From a gamma proteobacterium NOR5-3 (GTDB lineage Bacteria; Pseudomonadota; Gammaproteobacteria; Pseudomonadales; Halieaceae), in NCBI GenBank assembly GCA_000158155.1, contig DS999406.1:794986-858985 (forward strand): a stretch of 64,000 nucleotides of DNA. Direction: 5' to 3'. Shown one piece after another: positions 44,722 through 54,104 of the stretch. Within the stretch, counting starts at the first letter, position 1, and every line of letters begins with the position of its first letter. A program made the translations under genes and the position numbers. The notes beneath the pieces are model-generated. The model was not told the DNA's origin. It worked only from the letters and a program-made list of their open reading frames with translations, and did no database searches.

Positions 44722-45864
44722 CTACTCCAACCTTTGCACGAGGCTGGCGTTGATCTCTGGCATGGTTCTAAGAAGCCGGCTGCTCACGCCATCGTGAATC
44801 AGTAACTCCCCACCCTCGGCCGGCGCAATGATCAGCAGGGGATCGGCGTCGGCAGTGAGCTCCACCGATACGCCTTTGGTTTCTTCGTCGAGTTCCAGCA
44901 CGTACGCCCTGCGCCTGGTTTTCGTACTGAAGGCCCAAACCTGCGTGCCCGGATCCTCGAAGGTCTCCTGGCCACCGCCCTCGTGCATGAGGGTTACCAA
45001 AAGGTTGGTCTTGGCATTGTAGGCAAAAGCCTGTCGGCCACTGATGCGCCAGTGGTCGTCGGGGTCGATGGGTACGCCATTAAGATCCGCGGCGCCTTCC
45101 TCATCGGGAGGATTGATGGACCAGGGCTCGCTGACGTTCACGGCTCCGTCTTTGACAGCGACTTCGTAAACCTGGCCTTCCAGGGACATAAACATCCAGC
45201 CGTCGGGCGTGGGCACGGCATAATCAAACACCGGATCGTCACTGACCGTAAAGAAAACGTCGCTGCGCAGGCGGTCGACCTCTTCTCCGACACTGTCCAG
45301 GCGTACGTATTGCACTCGACCATCGCCGCAGGCCATGAGGAATCCGGCATCTACCGGGTAGACGCCCGCGCAGCCCGGCGTAGAAATTTCGCCGACAAAC
45401 CGGTCGTCAGCCGTGTCCACAACGCTCACCGACATTGCGGGTGTAATATTCCACACACCGATAAACCGGTCCTCAATGAGGCCAATCATTCCGCTGTGGC
45501 CGATGCCGGCGGACTTGGGAGGGATTTCGATCTCTTTGATAGGCAGTGCAGAATCCAGATCAAAGACCAGGACAACGTCGGTTCGGTCGCCGTAAAAAGT
45601 CCGCGTGTAGAAGCTGCCGTAGGAATAGATGCGTCCCGCAGCAAGATGCGGTTCCAGTGCCGGCGAAAACATCGAGAGGGTCAGAGTGCCCTGAACGCTG
45701 CCCTCGTCGCCGTCAATGAGGTAGGCGATTTCACTGCCACGCACAGAGAACCAATGGTCGTCAGGCACCCCAAGTGGCAGGGAGTCCCCAATGATAGTGT
45801 CGTAAGATTGTGCCGCGATGCTTTGCGTCACGCAAAACAATGCAGCTGCCAGGTAGTGCTTCAT
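44722..45864 (-). CDS. aauB: Aromatic amine dehydrogenase large subunit
   Basis: The 380-residue exported beta-propeller subunit forms the scaffold of the alpha2-beta2 amine dehydrogenase. A signal peptide (YLAAALFCVTQSIAA) precedes YDTIIGDSLPLGVPDDHWFS. Family-like segments include RTDVVLVFDLDSALPIKEIEIP, VWNITPAMSVSVVDT, FTVSDDPVFDYAVP and the C-terminal TQVWAFSTKTRRRAYVLEL blade. It is the first gene of the operon, reading away from paralogue B with a 172-base spacer between. Confidence 0.85.
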   Translation of the reverse strand: MKHYLAAALFCVTQSIAAQSYDTIIGDSLPLGVPDDHWFSVRGSEIAYLIDGDEGSVQGTLTLSMFSPALEPHLAAGRIYSYGSFYTRTFYGDRTDVVLVFDLDSALPIKEIEIPPKSAGIGHSGMIGLIEDRFIGVWNITPAMSVSVVDTADDRFVGEISTPGCAGVYPVDAGFLMACGDGRVQYVRLDSVGEEVDRLRSDVFFTVSDDPVFDYAVPTPDGWMFMSLEGQVYEVAVKDGAVNVSEPWSINPPDEEGAADLNGVPIDPDDHWRISGRQAFAYNAKTNLLVTLMHEGGGQETFEDPGTQVWAFSTKTRRRAYVLELDEETKGVSVELTADADPLLIIAPAEGGELLIHDGVSSRLLRTMPEINASLVQRLE

Positions 45865-46036
45865 GCTACCTCCCAGTGTAGGGAACAGCGGTCGATGGCT
45901 TGCGGAATAGTAGTTTTTTACCTGGCGACCGCGCGAGGGTTGCTTTGATCCTATACCAATGCAAAGCGATTAGGCAATGTGTTCTATGCTGAATCAGTGC
46001 TTTAAGGTGACTAAAGAACAGATTGAGAGAGCGACC

Positions 46037-46606
46037 ATGTCCGAAAAAGTGTATCTAAGCGCCCAGGAACTCCTGGAGGATTCGTTTCGCTTGGGAGCGA
46101 ATGTCGTTGCCAGCGGCTTCAAGCCAACAATGATGATTGCCATCTGGCGGGGCGGGGCGCCGGTGGGTGTGGCGGTGCAGGAGATTCTGGCTTACAGCGG
46201 TATTGAAACTGACCACATCGCAATCCGCACTTCTCTTTACAAACCGGAGATTGACGATCGATCCTCTGAGATCCGCATACATGGAATGAACTACCTGATA
46301 AAAAAGGTACGTCACGAGGATAGTCTGCTCATCGTTGATGATGTGTTTGATACCGGCAGTACCATTGATGCGGTGATTCGCTACATCGAAGAAAAAGCCC
46401 GCCTGAACACGCCCAAAGACATTCGCGTGGCCGTTCCCTACTTCAAGCCGACGCGCAATGTGACGGATCGTGTGCCGGATTATTACCTTCACGAGACAGA
46501 TCAGTGGCTGAAATATCCGCACTCCCTGGAGGGCCTGAGCGCCGGGGAAGTTGCCGAGCAGCGCCCGGCGCTCTTTGAAATTATTCAGCCTTACCTGAAC
46601 CGTTAA
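46037..46606 (+). CDS. Phosphoribosyltransferase, hypoxanthine/xanthine type (copy B)
   Basis: A 189-residue paralogue of the enzyme at 41947-42543. It has pyrophosphate loop AIWRGGAPVG, PRPP site LLIVDDVFDTG and hood segment PDYYLHETDQWLKYP. The ATG at 46037 follows GAGAGAG; the upstream in-frame codons are not needed. It is divergent from aauB and convergent with the NCS2 permease, overlapping it by 26 bases. Purine-base salvage is the likely role; base specificity is not decidable by eye. Confidence 0.86.
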   Translation: MSEKVYLSAQELLEDSFRLGANVVASGFKPTMMIAIWRGGAPVGVAVQEILAYSGIETDHIAIRTSLYKPEIDDRSSEIRIHGMNYLIKKVRHEDSLLIVDDVFDTGSTIDAVIRYIEEKARLNTPKDIRVAVPYFKPTRNVTDRVPDYYLHETDQWLKYPHSLEGLSAGEVAEQRPALFEIIQPYLNR

Positions 46607-47894
46607 ACAGCAGGTTCAAAGTCACGGCACTGACTGCACCCAGAGTGATGGGATTGTTCAGAATATCGGCTACGGCCTTTGGCAGGGCCGAAAAATAAAT
46701 CGGATTGGCGACCACCAGCATTGCGGCACTGAGGCTGATCCCTACTGTCAACACGTTGCCCGTGTTCTCAAAATCCACGCGCCGCAGGGTTTGAATGCCC
46801 GTGGCTGCAATGGAGCCAAACAAAACCAGGCCGCAGCCGCCAAGTACCGGGGTGGGGATGTTAGCGACCAGCGCTGCAGCCTTGGGCGCGAGACTCAGCA
46901 ATATGAGCATCACACCGGTAGCGGCAACGACATAGCGGCTGCGTACGCCGGATACGCGAATCACGCCGATGTTTTGAGAGAAGGTAGTAAATGGGAAAGC
47001 GTTAAAGAGTCCGCCAATGATGGTGCCCAAACCTTCGGCGCGCAGACCGGCGGCGAGTCGTCGCTCATCGACCTCTTGTTCACAGACTTCCCCGATGGCC
47101 AGATAGTCTCCCGTGGATTCCACCATGGTTACCAGCATGGTCACGGTCATTGCCGCACAGGCAGCAACGGTAAAGGTCGGTGGCCCAAAGGCAAAAGGCA
47201 GGGGAATACTGACCCAGCTTGCACTGGTTACGCCGCTAAAATCCGACATACCCAGCGCGGCTCCCGCAACGCCACCGGCAACCAGTCCCACAAGTATGGA
47301 GGTGCGTGCCAGAAAATCATGACCAAAGCGCATCACCAATAGCACCAGAAGCAGTGTGCCCAGACCCAGACTCACTTCCTGGATACTGGTGTCCTGTGCG
47401 CCAAAGCCCCGCCCGCCGCTTAACCACATCACCGCAACCGGCATGAGGCTGACGCCAATGACCGTGATCACCGTGCCGGTTACCAATGGTGGGAAGAAGC
47501 GCAGGAGTTTGCTCCAGGAGCCGGCCAGAGTCAGGCATACGATGCCGCCCACGATGGTGCCCCCGAACATGGCGGTGAGATCCCCGTTGGCACCAATGGC
47601 AATAAGAGGAGGAATGACCGCGACGGTGGTTCCCTGAACCACGGGGAGGCGTGTGCCGATGGGCAGGCCGGGAATACCCAGGCATTGAATCAGCGTGGCG
47701 ACGCCGCTACCAAAGAGTCCCGACGCAAGAAGAAAAGTCGTTTGTTCCTGAGGCCATCCCAATGCACTGGCCAGTACCAGGGGGGCAATGATGATGCTGG
47801 CATAGGCTGCCAGGAGCTGCTGAAAACCCAGAGGCAGGGTCCATCGCAGGGGCAGCCATTCGTCTACGGGATGCGTGGTGTGTGAATCCTGCAT
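46581..47894 (-). CDS. NCS2-family nucleobase permease (xanthine/uracil type)
   Basis: A 437-residue permease with about fourteen membrane segments. The signature helix VVQGTTVAVIPPLIAIGANG, ATGVMLILLSLAPKAAALVANIP and GGCGLVLFGSIAATGIQTL are typical of the xanthine/uric-acid/uracil symporters. The QNIGVIRVSGVRSRY segment with the Q-N-[IV]-G motif is present. It is downstream of the deaminase and would import the bases that the phosphoribosyltransferases use. ATG at 47894 is the start at the conserved N-terminus. Confidence 0.88.
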   Translation of the reverse strand: MQDSHTTHPVDEWLPLRWTLPLGFQQLLAAYASIIIAPLVLASALGWPQEQTTFLLASGLFGSGVATLIQCLGIPGLPIGTRLPVVQGTTVAVIPPLIAIGANGDLTAMFGGTIVGGIVCLTLAGSWSKLLRFFPPLVTGTVITVIGVSLMPVAVMWLSGGRGFGAQDTSIQEVSLGLGTLLLVLLVMRFGHDFLARTSILVGLVAGGVAGAALGMSDFSGVTSASWVSIPLPFAFGPPTFTVAACAAMTVTMLVTMVESTGDYLAIGEVCEQEVDERRLAAGLRAEGLGTIIGGLFNAFPFTTFSQNIGVIRVSGVRSRYVVAATGVMLILLSLAPKAAALVANIPTPVLGGCGLVLFGSIAATGIQTLRRVDFENTGNVLTVGISLSAAMLVVANPIYFSALPKAVADILNNPITLGAVSAVTLNLLFNGSGKAE

Positions 47895-47983
47895 GCTCAG
47901 CACCACTTCGCTGGCGCAGCGACGCGGCGCGCTCTCGAAGCTCCGCCACATGCTCCCAAGTCAGGCCTGAAGGACGCCGTTCT

Positions 47984-49237
47984 CTACACGAGCTGGCCGT
48001 CCACCACGGTATGCACCACGTCATCTGCACGGCTTGAATACACCAGCGCCGCCTGCGAGTCGTAGCGCGGTGCACAGTGCGCATTGTTCAAATCAACGAC
48101 GATAAGATCAGCGAGCTGCCCCACGGCCAATGTGCCAGCCTCCTCCAGATGCATGGCCCGGGCCGCTTCGCGGGTTCCCATTTCGAGCATATCGCTGACC
48201 GTTAGCAATTCTGGATCCAGGTGATGATTTTTATGCGTGATGGCGCCGAACTTCATTTCCTGAAACATATCCAGTGTGTTGTGACTGGCCGGTCCGTCGG
48301 TGGCAAGGCCCACGGTAACGCCCGCGGCCATGAGCTTGCGTATGGGCATGATGCCCGAGCAAAGTTTTGCGTTACTGATGGGGCAGTGCGCGACCTTCAC
48401 CTGGTGTTCCGCCATGAGGGCTATGTCATCGTCAGTAAGCGTGGTGCAGTGGGCAGCGGTGAGGTTGGGGGTCAGCAGTCCCAGACTGTGTAGCCAGCCG
48501 GTGGGTGTCATGCCGTGATTGTCGGCGACGAACTGATGCTCCTGCTGGCCTTCTGATAAATGCGTGTGAATGCTGAGCCCGTGCGCGGCGGCCACCTCGG
48601 CACAGCGGCGCCAGAGCTTTTCGGTGCATGAGTAGGTTGCGTGAGGTGAGAGGGCCACGCGCAGACGCCCGTCGAGGCTGTTGTGATGCTGACTGACAAC
48701 CTCTCCAAAGTTATCGAGTGCCCGGTAAGACCAGTCGGCAAGATCGCCGTACAGCCCGATGTCGGCAAAGCCGTAACCCAGCGTGGCACGCAGGGGGATA
48801 GTGGAGAGCGCGTCTATCTCGGGACTCACAGAGTAGGCGTCAAAATGCTCGTTAAAACTCGTAATGCCCGCCAGGGCCATTTCGGCAAGTCCGGCAAGGC
48901 TTGCCAGTCGCAGCGTCTCGTGATCAAAGTTCTGCTTGAGTCGCCACATGCTTTGCAGCCACTCGAAGAGCTTGGCGTCTTCGTTGAGACCCCGCAGCAA
49001 TATATTGGAGCCAATGTGCGTATGGCAATTGCTAAAGCCCGGCATAACCACCTGATCCGCGGCGTTGATAGTTCTGGTGGCGGTGTAGGGGCCGATGTCG
49101 GAGTCCGTGCCCAGGGCAACAATACGGTTGCCAGACACGAGAACGGTGCCTATGGGCACCGTTCCCGATTCGCCTGTGCTGTTCTCGGTCATACACAGCA
49201 GTTCGCCGCCGGTAATGGCGAGATCAGCATCAATCAT
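47984..49237 (-). CDS. MtaD-like amidohydrolase/purine deaminase, possibly 3'-frameshifted
   Basis: A 417-residue amidohydrolase. Metal ligands are in [20 protein letters not shown] and AAHCTTL, with the final aspartate in [10 protein letters not shown]. These fit the 5-methylthioadenosine/S-adenosylhomocysteine or guanine/8-oxoguanine deaminase group. Next to a purine permease, a purine or related deaminase is likely. The frame stops at VDGQLV, shorter than usual; dropping one base reopens [20 protein letters not shown]..., a typical helical tail. That is either a real mutation or a sequencing error. Confidence 0.83.
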   Translation of the reverse strand: MIDADLAITGGELLCMTENSTGESGTVPIGTVLVSGNRIVALGTDSDIGPYTATRTINAADQVVMPGFSNCHTHIGSNILLRGLNEDAKLFEWLQSMWRLKQNFDHETLRLASLAGLAEMALAGITSFNEHFDAYSVSPEIDALSTIPLRATLGYGFADIGLYGDLADWSYRALDNFGEVVSQHHNSLDGRLRVALSPHATYSCTEKLWRRCAEVAAAHGLSIHTHLSEGQQEHQFVADNHGMTPTGWLHSLGLLTPNLTAAHCTTLTDDDIALMAEHQVKVAHCPISNAKLCSGIMPIRKLMAAGVTVGLATDGPASHNTLDMFQEMKFGAITHKNHHLDPELLTVSDMLEMGTREAARAMHLEEAGTLAVGQLADLIVVDLNNAHCAPRYDSQAALVYSSRADDVVHTVVDGQLV

Positions 49238-49287
49238 GGCGGCACGGTTCCTTTTACTATGCTTCCGACATATCTACTCCAGCGTCT

Positions 49288-51279
49288 TTATAGCAGTGGA
49301 GCGATGACCAGGCTGACAATGGCCATGACGTTGATGAGGATATTCATGGAGGGGCCGGAAGTATCCTTAAACGGGTCTCCCACCGTGTCACCCACGACGC
49401 AGGCTGCGTGCGTGGATGAGCCTTTGCCGCCGTGATTGCCTTTCTCAACATACTTCTTGGCATTGTCCCAGGCGCCTCCGGCGTTAGCCATCATCAGAGC
49501 CATGAGCACGCAGCCTAGCAGCGCGCCTCCCAGCATGCCACCTAATGACGCAGCTCCAAGCCCCATACCGACAACCACCGGGGCAGATACCGCAATGGCC
49601 CCGGGAAGAATCATGCGCCGCAGCGCTGCGGTGGTGGCAATGTCTACACAGCGTGCCGTGTCCGGCTCTGCGGTGCCTTCGAGTAAGCCCGGGATCTCAT
49701 GAAACTGCCGGCGGATTTCGTTGATCATCTCGAAGGCGGCATCGCCCACCGCAGTCATAGTGATCGAAGCGATCAGGAAGGGGATGGTACCTCCGATGAA
49801 CATGCCGACGAGAACGGTGGGGTCGGAGAGTTCCAGAGAGAAGCCGGGATTGTTCACCTGTACGGTCTGCACAAAGGCGGCAATGATCGCCAGTGCCGCC
49901 AGTGCCGCAGCCCCGATGGCAAAGCCCTTGCCGATGGCGGCTGTGGTGTTGCCCACCTCATCCAGTCCATCGGTGATGCGCCGGGTTTCTTCGCCCATCC
50001 CGGCCATTTCCGCAATGCCACCGGCGTTGTCTGCGACCGGTCCATAGGCGTCAATAGCCATGGTGATGCCCACGGTGGAAAGCATGCCCACGGCCGCAAT
50101 GCCTACGCCGTATAAACCCGAAAGCTCTGTAGAAACCCAGATAATAGCGGCTAAAAACAGCACGGGTAAAACCACGGACTCCATGCCTACGGCCAGCCCA
50201 CTGATCATGACCGTCGCGGGACCTGTTTCGCCGGCCTTGGCAATTTTGCGCACCGGGTGCGAGCCCGTGTAGTACTCGGTAATGAGTCCGATGAGGACGC
50301 CACCTACCGCGCCGGCAACTACGGACCACCAGATATTCATGTCCAGCCCCATCTTTTCCATCATCAGCCAGGCAACGCCGGCGAACACGGCGGGGGCGAG
50401 AAGGGTGCCGGTACGCAGCGCAGCTTCCGGGGATGCGCTGGACCTGAGACGCACAATTCCGATACCCAGTACGGAGGCAAGCAGACCGATGCTTGCCAGC
50501 GCCAGAGGCAGGAACATCATCTCGGCCTGCTTGTCGATGGCCATGGTGGAGGCAATCGCGATGCAGGCGATCATAGAGCCGCAGTAGGACTCAAAGATAT
50601 CGGAGCCCATACCTGCGATGTCACCTACATTATCGCCAACGTTGTCCGCAATAACCCCGGGGTTGCGCGGATCGTCTTCAGGAATGCCGGCTTCGATCTT
50701 GCCCACCAGGTCCGCTCCGACATCCGCACTCTTGGTGAAAATCCCGCCGCCGACTCGGGAGAACAGGGCGACCACTGACGCTCCCATGCCGAAGCCATGG
50801 ATGGCATGCGCGGTCTCCGGATCTCCGCCAAAGTAGTAATACAGGCTGCCAAGGCCAATCAGACCCAGAGACGCAACACACAGGCCCATGATGGAGCCAC
50901 CGTAAAAAGCGATGGTCAGCGCCTGGGCCTGTCCGTGATTGTGCGCTGCCACCGCTGTGCGCACATTGGCCTTGGTGGCGGCAAACATGCCAAGAAAACC
51001 CGCCGTGGCCGAAGAGACGGCACCGGCGGTAAACGCGATGGCGGTGTCGCTACCCAGGGGTGATACGAAAATGCCCAGGAGCAACACAGCGGCGAACATA
51101 GCGAGCATTTTGTACTCGCGTTGCATGAACACCATGGCGCCGAGGTGAATCTGGTCGCCAATTTTCTTTACCGTGCCATCGCCATGATTGTGGCGGATCA
51201 TGATGTGATAGATGACAAACGCAGTGACTAGTCCTGCGACCCCCAGCAATGGGGGATAGAGCATGTAATCAAACAGCAC
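49288..51279 (-). CDS. hppA: Membrane-bound ion-translocating pyrophosphatase
   Basis: The 663-residue protein has about sixteen membrane helices and hydrolyses PPi to pump ions. The core active-site loop is [11 protein letters not shown], with [21 protein letters not shown] and the third loop SDAKK-type ending in [13 protein letters not shown]-like sequence. [10 protein letters not shown] has Ala where K+-independent pumps have Lys, so this is a K+-dependent enzyme, often a Na+ pump. The start is the GTG at 51279 with AAGGAG eight bases upstream. Sodium pumping is an inference. Confidence 0.92.
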   Translation of the reverse strand: MLFDYMLYPPLLGVAGLVTAFVIYHIMIRHNHGDGTVKKIGDQIHLGAMVFMQREYKMLAMFAAVLLLGIFVSPLGSDTAIAFTAGAVSSATAGFLGMFAATKANVRTAVAAHNHGQAQALTIAFYGGSIMGLCVASLGLIGLGSLYYYFGGDPETAHAIHGFGMGASVVALFSRVGGGIFTKSADVGADLVGKIEAGIPEDDPRNPGVIADNVGDNVGDIAGMGSDIFESYCGSMIACIAIASTMAIDKQAEMMFLPLALASIGLLASVLGIGIVRLRSSASPEAALRTGTLLAPAVFAGVAWLMMEKMGLDMNIWWSVVAGAVGGVLIGLITEYYTGSHPVRKIAKAGETGPATVMISGLAVGMESVVLPVLFLAAIIWVSTELSGLYGVGIAAVGMLSTVGITMAIDAYGPVADNAGGIAEMAGMGEETRRITDGLDEVGNTTAAIGKGFAIGAAALAALAIIAAFVQTVQVNNPGFSLELSDPTVLVGMFIGGTIPFLIASITMTAVGDAAFEMINEIRRQFHEIPGLLEGTAEPDTARCVDIATTAALRRMILPGAIAVSAPVVVGMGLGAASLGGMLGGALLGCVLMALMMANAGGAWDNAKKYVEKGNHGGKGSSTHAACVVGDTVGDPFKDTSGPSMNILINVMAIVSLVIAPLL

Positions 51280-51380
51280 TTTGCGTACTCCTTCTTATTT
51301 TTTTGATGCCCTTTCAGTATAGAAAAGAAGAAGGAAAAGCCTAGGACTGATTGCTGAGCGCGAGCTTGCCTTAAGGTAAC

Positions 51381-51394
51381 CGGGTTTTTACCCG
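51381..51394 (-). terminator. Short hairpin after the desaturase gene
   Basis: CGGGT (51381-51385), TTTT, ACCCG (51390-51394) form a five-pair stem seven bases past the desaturase stop. No T-run follows on the minus strand, so the call is weak. The remaining 100 bases to hppA show nothing else convincing. Confidence 0.35.
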
Positions 51395-51400
51395 CAATAT

Positions 51401-52339
51401 CTAGGCGGTAGCCGTCGTCGCGCGATCCAGTTCCGGGACGGCCCGCTTGATGACGCTCCAGTAACCGTTGGCTACGGCCTGCGGATGCTCTGCGTAAAAT
51501 CCTCGCTCGGTGAGTGTTTCGTGCAGGTGTTTGAGTTGCCACAGCGGCACGCTGGGCAATAAGTGGTGTTCGATGTGAAAGTTGACCTTGTTGGGGCACA
51601 GGACCAGGCGCTCCAACCAGTTTGCTCGCGTTGTCCGTGTGTTGCCGCGGGGGTCCAACTCGTAAAGCGCGGGCACGTTGCCATGTTCAGCGACTTGGCG
51701 AATCCGGGCCACCCCCGGGTAGCTCGTGAGATAGGCCGCCACCCATAAAAGGTACATCCAGGCAGCGCCACTGAGCCACAGGATGCCCAGCAAGACCGCG
51801 TTTGCGATGATGCCTTGTGACAGAGCACCGCCGCCTTCGCCACTGCGCATCATGATTCGATTGCCGGCGCCGCTGAGCAGACCAGTTAGTTGCCTGATAC
51901 CCGTCTGTCCGCTGATATCGCGCAGAAGTTTGCGTCGGAAACTAGCTGCGGCAATGGGGTACTTGCGATAGTTGGGCAGATCGGGGTCCTGTTCGGTACC
52001 GGCAAATCGGTGATGCTCCCGATGCGAGGCGCCATAGGCGTCGCAGTCACCTAACACGGGATAGGCCGCCAGCCATTGTCCCAGCATTGCATTGAGTCGC
52101 GGATTTTTAAAGAGCGTCTTGTGACCCGCTTCGTGCATGAGTATGGATAGTCCCAGCTGTCGCCCGCCGAGTAAGAGAATAGCGAGGATCACCGACAGCG
52201 GATTGGTCCACAGCGCGACCAGGATAAAGATCGCGGCAATACTGAGCCAGCTCTTGAGCACCAGCCATGCGCCCATGAGGTCGCTGCGGCGGGTGTAGCT
52301 CCGTATCTCTTCGGGACTCAGGTAGTCTGATGCTTTCAT
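51401..52339 (-). CDS. Membrane fatty-acid desaturase-like protein
   Basis: A 312-residue integral membrane di-iron enzyme with the three histidine boxes: MHEAGHKT, SHREHHRF and FHIEHHLLP. Hydrophobic segments flank the first box. It would insert a double bond in, or hydroxylate, a fatty-acyl or related hydrophobic substrate using electrons from a reductase not encoded nearby. The ATG at 52339 is chosen. It is divergent from the PaaX-like regulator, with an inverted-repeat operator between them. Confidence 0.86.
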   Translation of the reverse strand: MKASDYLSPEEIRSYTRRSDLMGAWLVLKSWLSIAAIFILVALWTNPLSVILAILLLGGRQLGLSILMHEAGHKTLFKNPRLNAMLGQWLAAYPVLGDCDAYGASHREHHRFAGTEQDPDLPNYRKYPIAAASFRRKLLRDISGQTGIRQLTGLLSGAGNRIMMRSGEGGGALSQGIIANAVLLGILWLSGAAWMYLLWVAAYLTSYPGVARIRQVAEHGNVPALYELDPRGNTRTTRANWLERLVLCPNKVNFHIEHHLLPSVPLWQLKHLHETLTERGFYAEHPQAVANGYWSVIKRAVPELDRATTATA

Positions 52340-52391
52340 GAGAGTGCCTTTTGCTGTCGAGCAATCACTAACGCTTAAAAAGTAACACAAA

Positions 52392-52418
52392 ATAACATTA
52401 TGTGTAATATATTGTTAT
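52392..52418. promoter_or_regulatory. Inverted-repeat operator candidate between desaturase and PaaX-like genes
   Basis: ATAACATTAT (52392-52401) and ATATTGTTAT (52409-52418) are inverted arms matching in nine of ten positions, with a seven-base spacer. The region is AT-rich against the GC-rich background and lies 24 bases before the PaaX-like ATG. A dimeric regulator could bind here and control both divergent genes. It differs from the described PaaX site of E. coli (as I recall, TGATTC-type), so the partner is unproven. Confidence 0.55.
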
Positions 52419-52442
52419 ATCTATTGAGACTTAGCTTTGCCC

Positions 52443-53246
52443 ATGTCTGAACCCACAAACCATGCCTTGCCCACGCCCAAGCGCCTCGTGCTTTCATTGC
52501 TGAGCTCTCAGGATCTTCGCAAGATCAGCGCCCGGCAGTGCGCGCAGTGGGGGCTGCTGTTCAATATTGATCCGACCGCTATGCGGGTAGCATTGGGACG
52601 ATTGGTGAAAGCCGGGTTCCTGCGCAGTGTCGCCCGCGGTCGTTATGTCATTGGCGAGCGGGGTAAGGTGCTCAGCGAAACAGCACGGCGCTGGGTCTCG
52701 GCGGAGCAGCGCATCGGACCCTGGGACGGGCGTTGGCTGGTGGTTCACACCGCGCATCTGGGTCGACGCGACAAGAGAGCTTTAAGCGCCAGAGAGCGAG
52801 CACTGACACTGGTGGGTTTTGCGGCGCTCTATCCGGGTTTTTGGTGCCGGCCGGCGAATTATCGGGAAACACCGGCCGAGACCCGGTCGCGTCTTTTGCA
52901 ACTGGGGCTGGAGAGCGAGGCCATACTCCTGCGTGGAGACTCTTTGTTAAGTGAATCCCTGCCCCTTGAGGAACTCTGGCCGCGCGATGATCTCGAGTCA
53001 CGGTATGAGGCACTTAGCAAGGCCATGCAAGCCAGTATGCAAAGCGGTGCTGCCCGCGACCGCAACCTACTTGCCCGGGAGACGTTTTTGCTGGGCGAGG
53101 CGGTCATTCGCCAGATTAACAGCGACCCACTGCTGCCGGATTCCATGGTCGATGTGCAGGCTCGGCGAAAAATGCACGAAACGATGGTAGCGTATGACGC
53201 TTTCGGCCGCGGCGCCTGGGCCCGTTTTCAGAACGACTTTGAATAA
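52443..53246 (+). CDS. PaaX-family transcriptional regulator
   Basis: A 267-residue protein. The winged-helix N-terminus reads SARQCAQWGLLFNIDPTAMRVALGRLVKAGFL; the middle has RRWVSAEQRIGPWDGRWLVVH typical of PaaX; the C-terminal domain ends with DAFGRGAWARFQNDF. PaaX represses phenylacetate catabolism in E. coli, but no paa genes are present here. It may control the divergent desaturase or the downstream GST/START genes. The ATG at 52443 has no strong ribosome site. Confidence 0.78.
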   Translation: MSEPTNHALPTPKRLVLSLLSSQDLRKISARQCAQWGLLFNIDPTAMRVALGRLVKAGFLRSVARGRYVIGERGKVLSETARRWVSAEQRIGPWDGRWLVVHTAHLGRRDKRALSARERALTLVGFAALYPGFWCRPANYRETPAETRSRLLQLGLESEAILLRGDSLLSESLPLEELWPRDDLESRYEALSKAMQASMQSGAARDRNLLARETFLLGEAVIRQINSDPLLPDSMVDVQARRKMHETMVAYDAFGRGAWARFQNDFE

Positions 53247-53261
53247 AGGACTATCCACACC

Positions 53262-54104
53262 ATGAGCGATGCACAGTACGAACCACCCAAGGTATGGACC
53301 TGGGATAAAGAAAGCGGTGGCAAGTTCGCCAGTATTAACCGTCCTATAGCTGGTGCGACGCACGATAAAGAGCTGCCCGTTGGCGAGCACCCATTTCAGC
53401 TGTACTCGCTGGCCACGCCCAATGGTGTCAAGGTCACGGTGATGTTGGAAGAGTTATTGCACCTGGGTATCTCTGAGGCGGAGTACGACGCCTGGCTCAT
53501 CAATATTCAGGACGGCGCTCAGTTTGGCAGCGGCTTTGTGGAGATTAATCCCAACTCCAAAATTCCCGCCATGGTAGATCGCAGCGGCGATACGCCGGTA
53601 CGGCTGTTTGAAAGCGGCGCCATGTTGATGTATCTCGCTGAGAAGTTTGATGCTTTTCTTCCCGGGGATCTTGCGTCTCGCGGGGAGTGCTATTCCTGGC
53701 TGATGTGGCAGATGGGTAGCGCACCTTTTCTTGGCGGGGGGTTTGGCCACTTTTATGCGTACGCGCCAGAAAAGTACGAGTACCCCATTAATCGCTATGC
53801 CATGGAAGTAAAGCGTCAATTGGATGTACTGGATCGCAATCTTGCTGATCGCCAGTTCCTTTGTGGCGATGAGTACACCATCGCCGATATCGCGACCTTC
53901 CCCTGGTATGGCGCGTTGGTCATGGGCAAGCTGTATGACGCTGCCGAATTCCTTGATGTGACGTCTTACAAAAACGTGCTGCGCTGGGCCGAAGAGATTT
54001 TTGAGCGCCCCGGGGTGGTTCGTGGCCGCCGGGTAAACAGAGCCTGGGGTCCTGAGGAGGAGCAGGTGCTGGAACGCCACAGTGCGGCCGATCTCCATCG
54101 ATGA
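53262..54104 (+). CDS. yghU: YghU-like glutathione S-transferase/disulfide reductase
   Basis: The 280-residue protein matches YghU closely in pattern: PPKVWTWDKESGGKFASINRP at the N-terminus, HPFQLYSLATPNGVKVTVMLEELL, FVEINPNSKIPAMVD, RLFESGAMLMYLAEKF, and the second domain LGGGFGHFYAYAPEKYEYPINR. YghU has disulfide-bond reductase and peroxidase-like activity and lacks the usual catalytic Cys/Ser. Its ATG follows the PaaX-like stop by 15 bases. The START-domain gene overlaps its end. Confidence 0.9.
   Translation: MSDAQYEPPKVWTWDKESGGKFASINRPIAGATHDKELPVGEHPFQLYSLATPNGVKVTVMLEELLHLGISEAEYDAWLINIQDGAQFGSGFVEINPNSKIPAMVDRSGDTPVRLFESGAMLMYLAEKFDAFLPGDLASRGECYSWLMWQMGSAPFLGGGFGHFYAYAPEKYEYPINRYAMEVKRQLDVLDRNLADRQFLCGDEYTIADIATFPWYGALVMGKLYDAAEFLDVTSYKNVLRWAEEIFERPGVVRGRRVNRAWGPEEEQVLERHSAADLHR

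Noticed and set aside
47707-48084. Separate gene made of the reopened frame after the deaminase stop
   Set aside because: Its first part is explained as the deaminase C-terminus after a frameshift and the rest overlaps the permease start; not counted as a gene.
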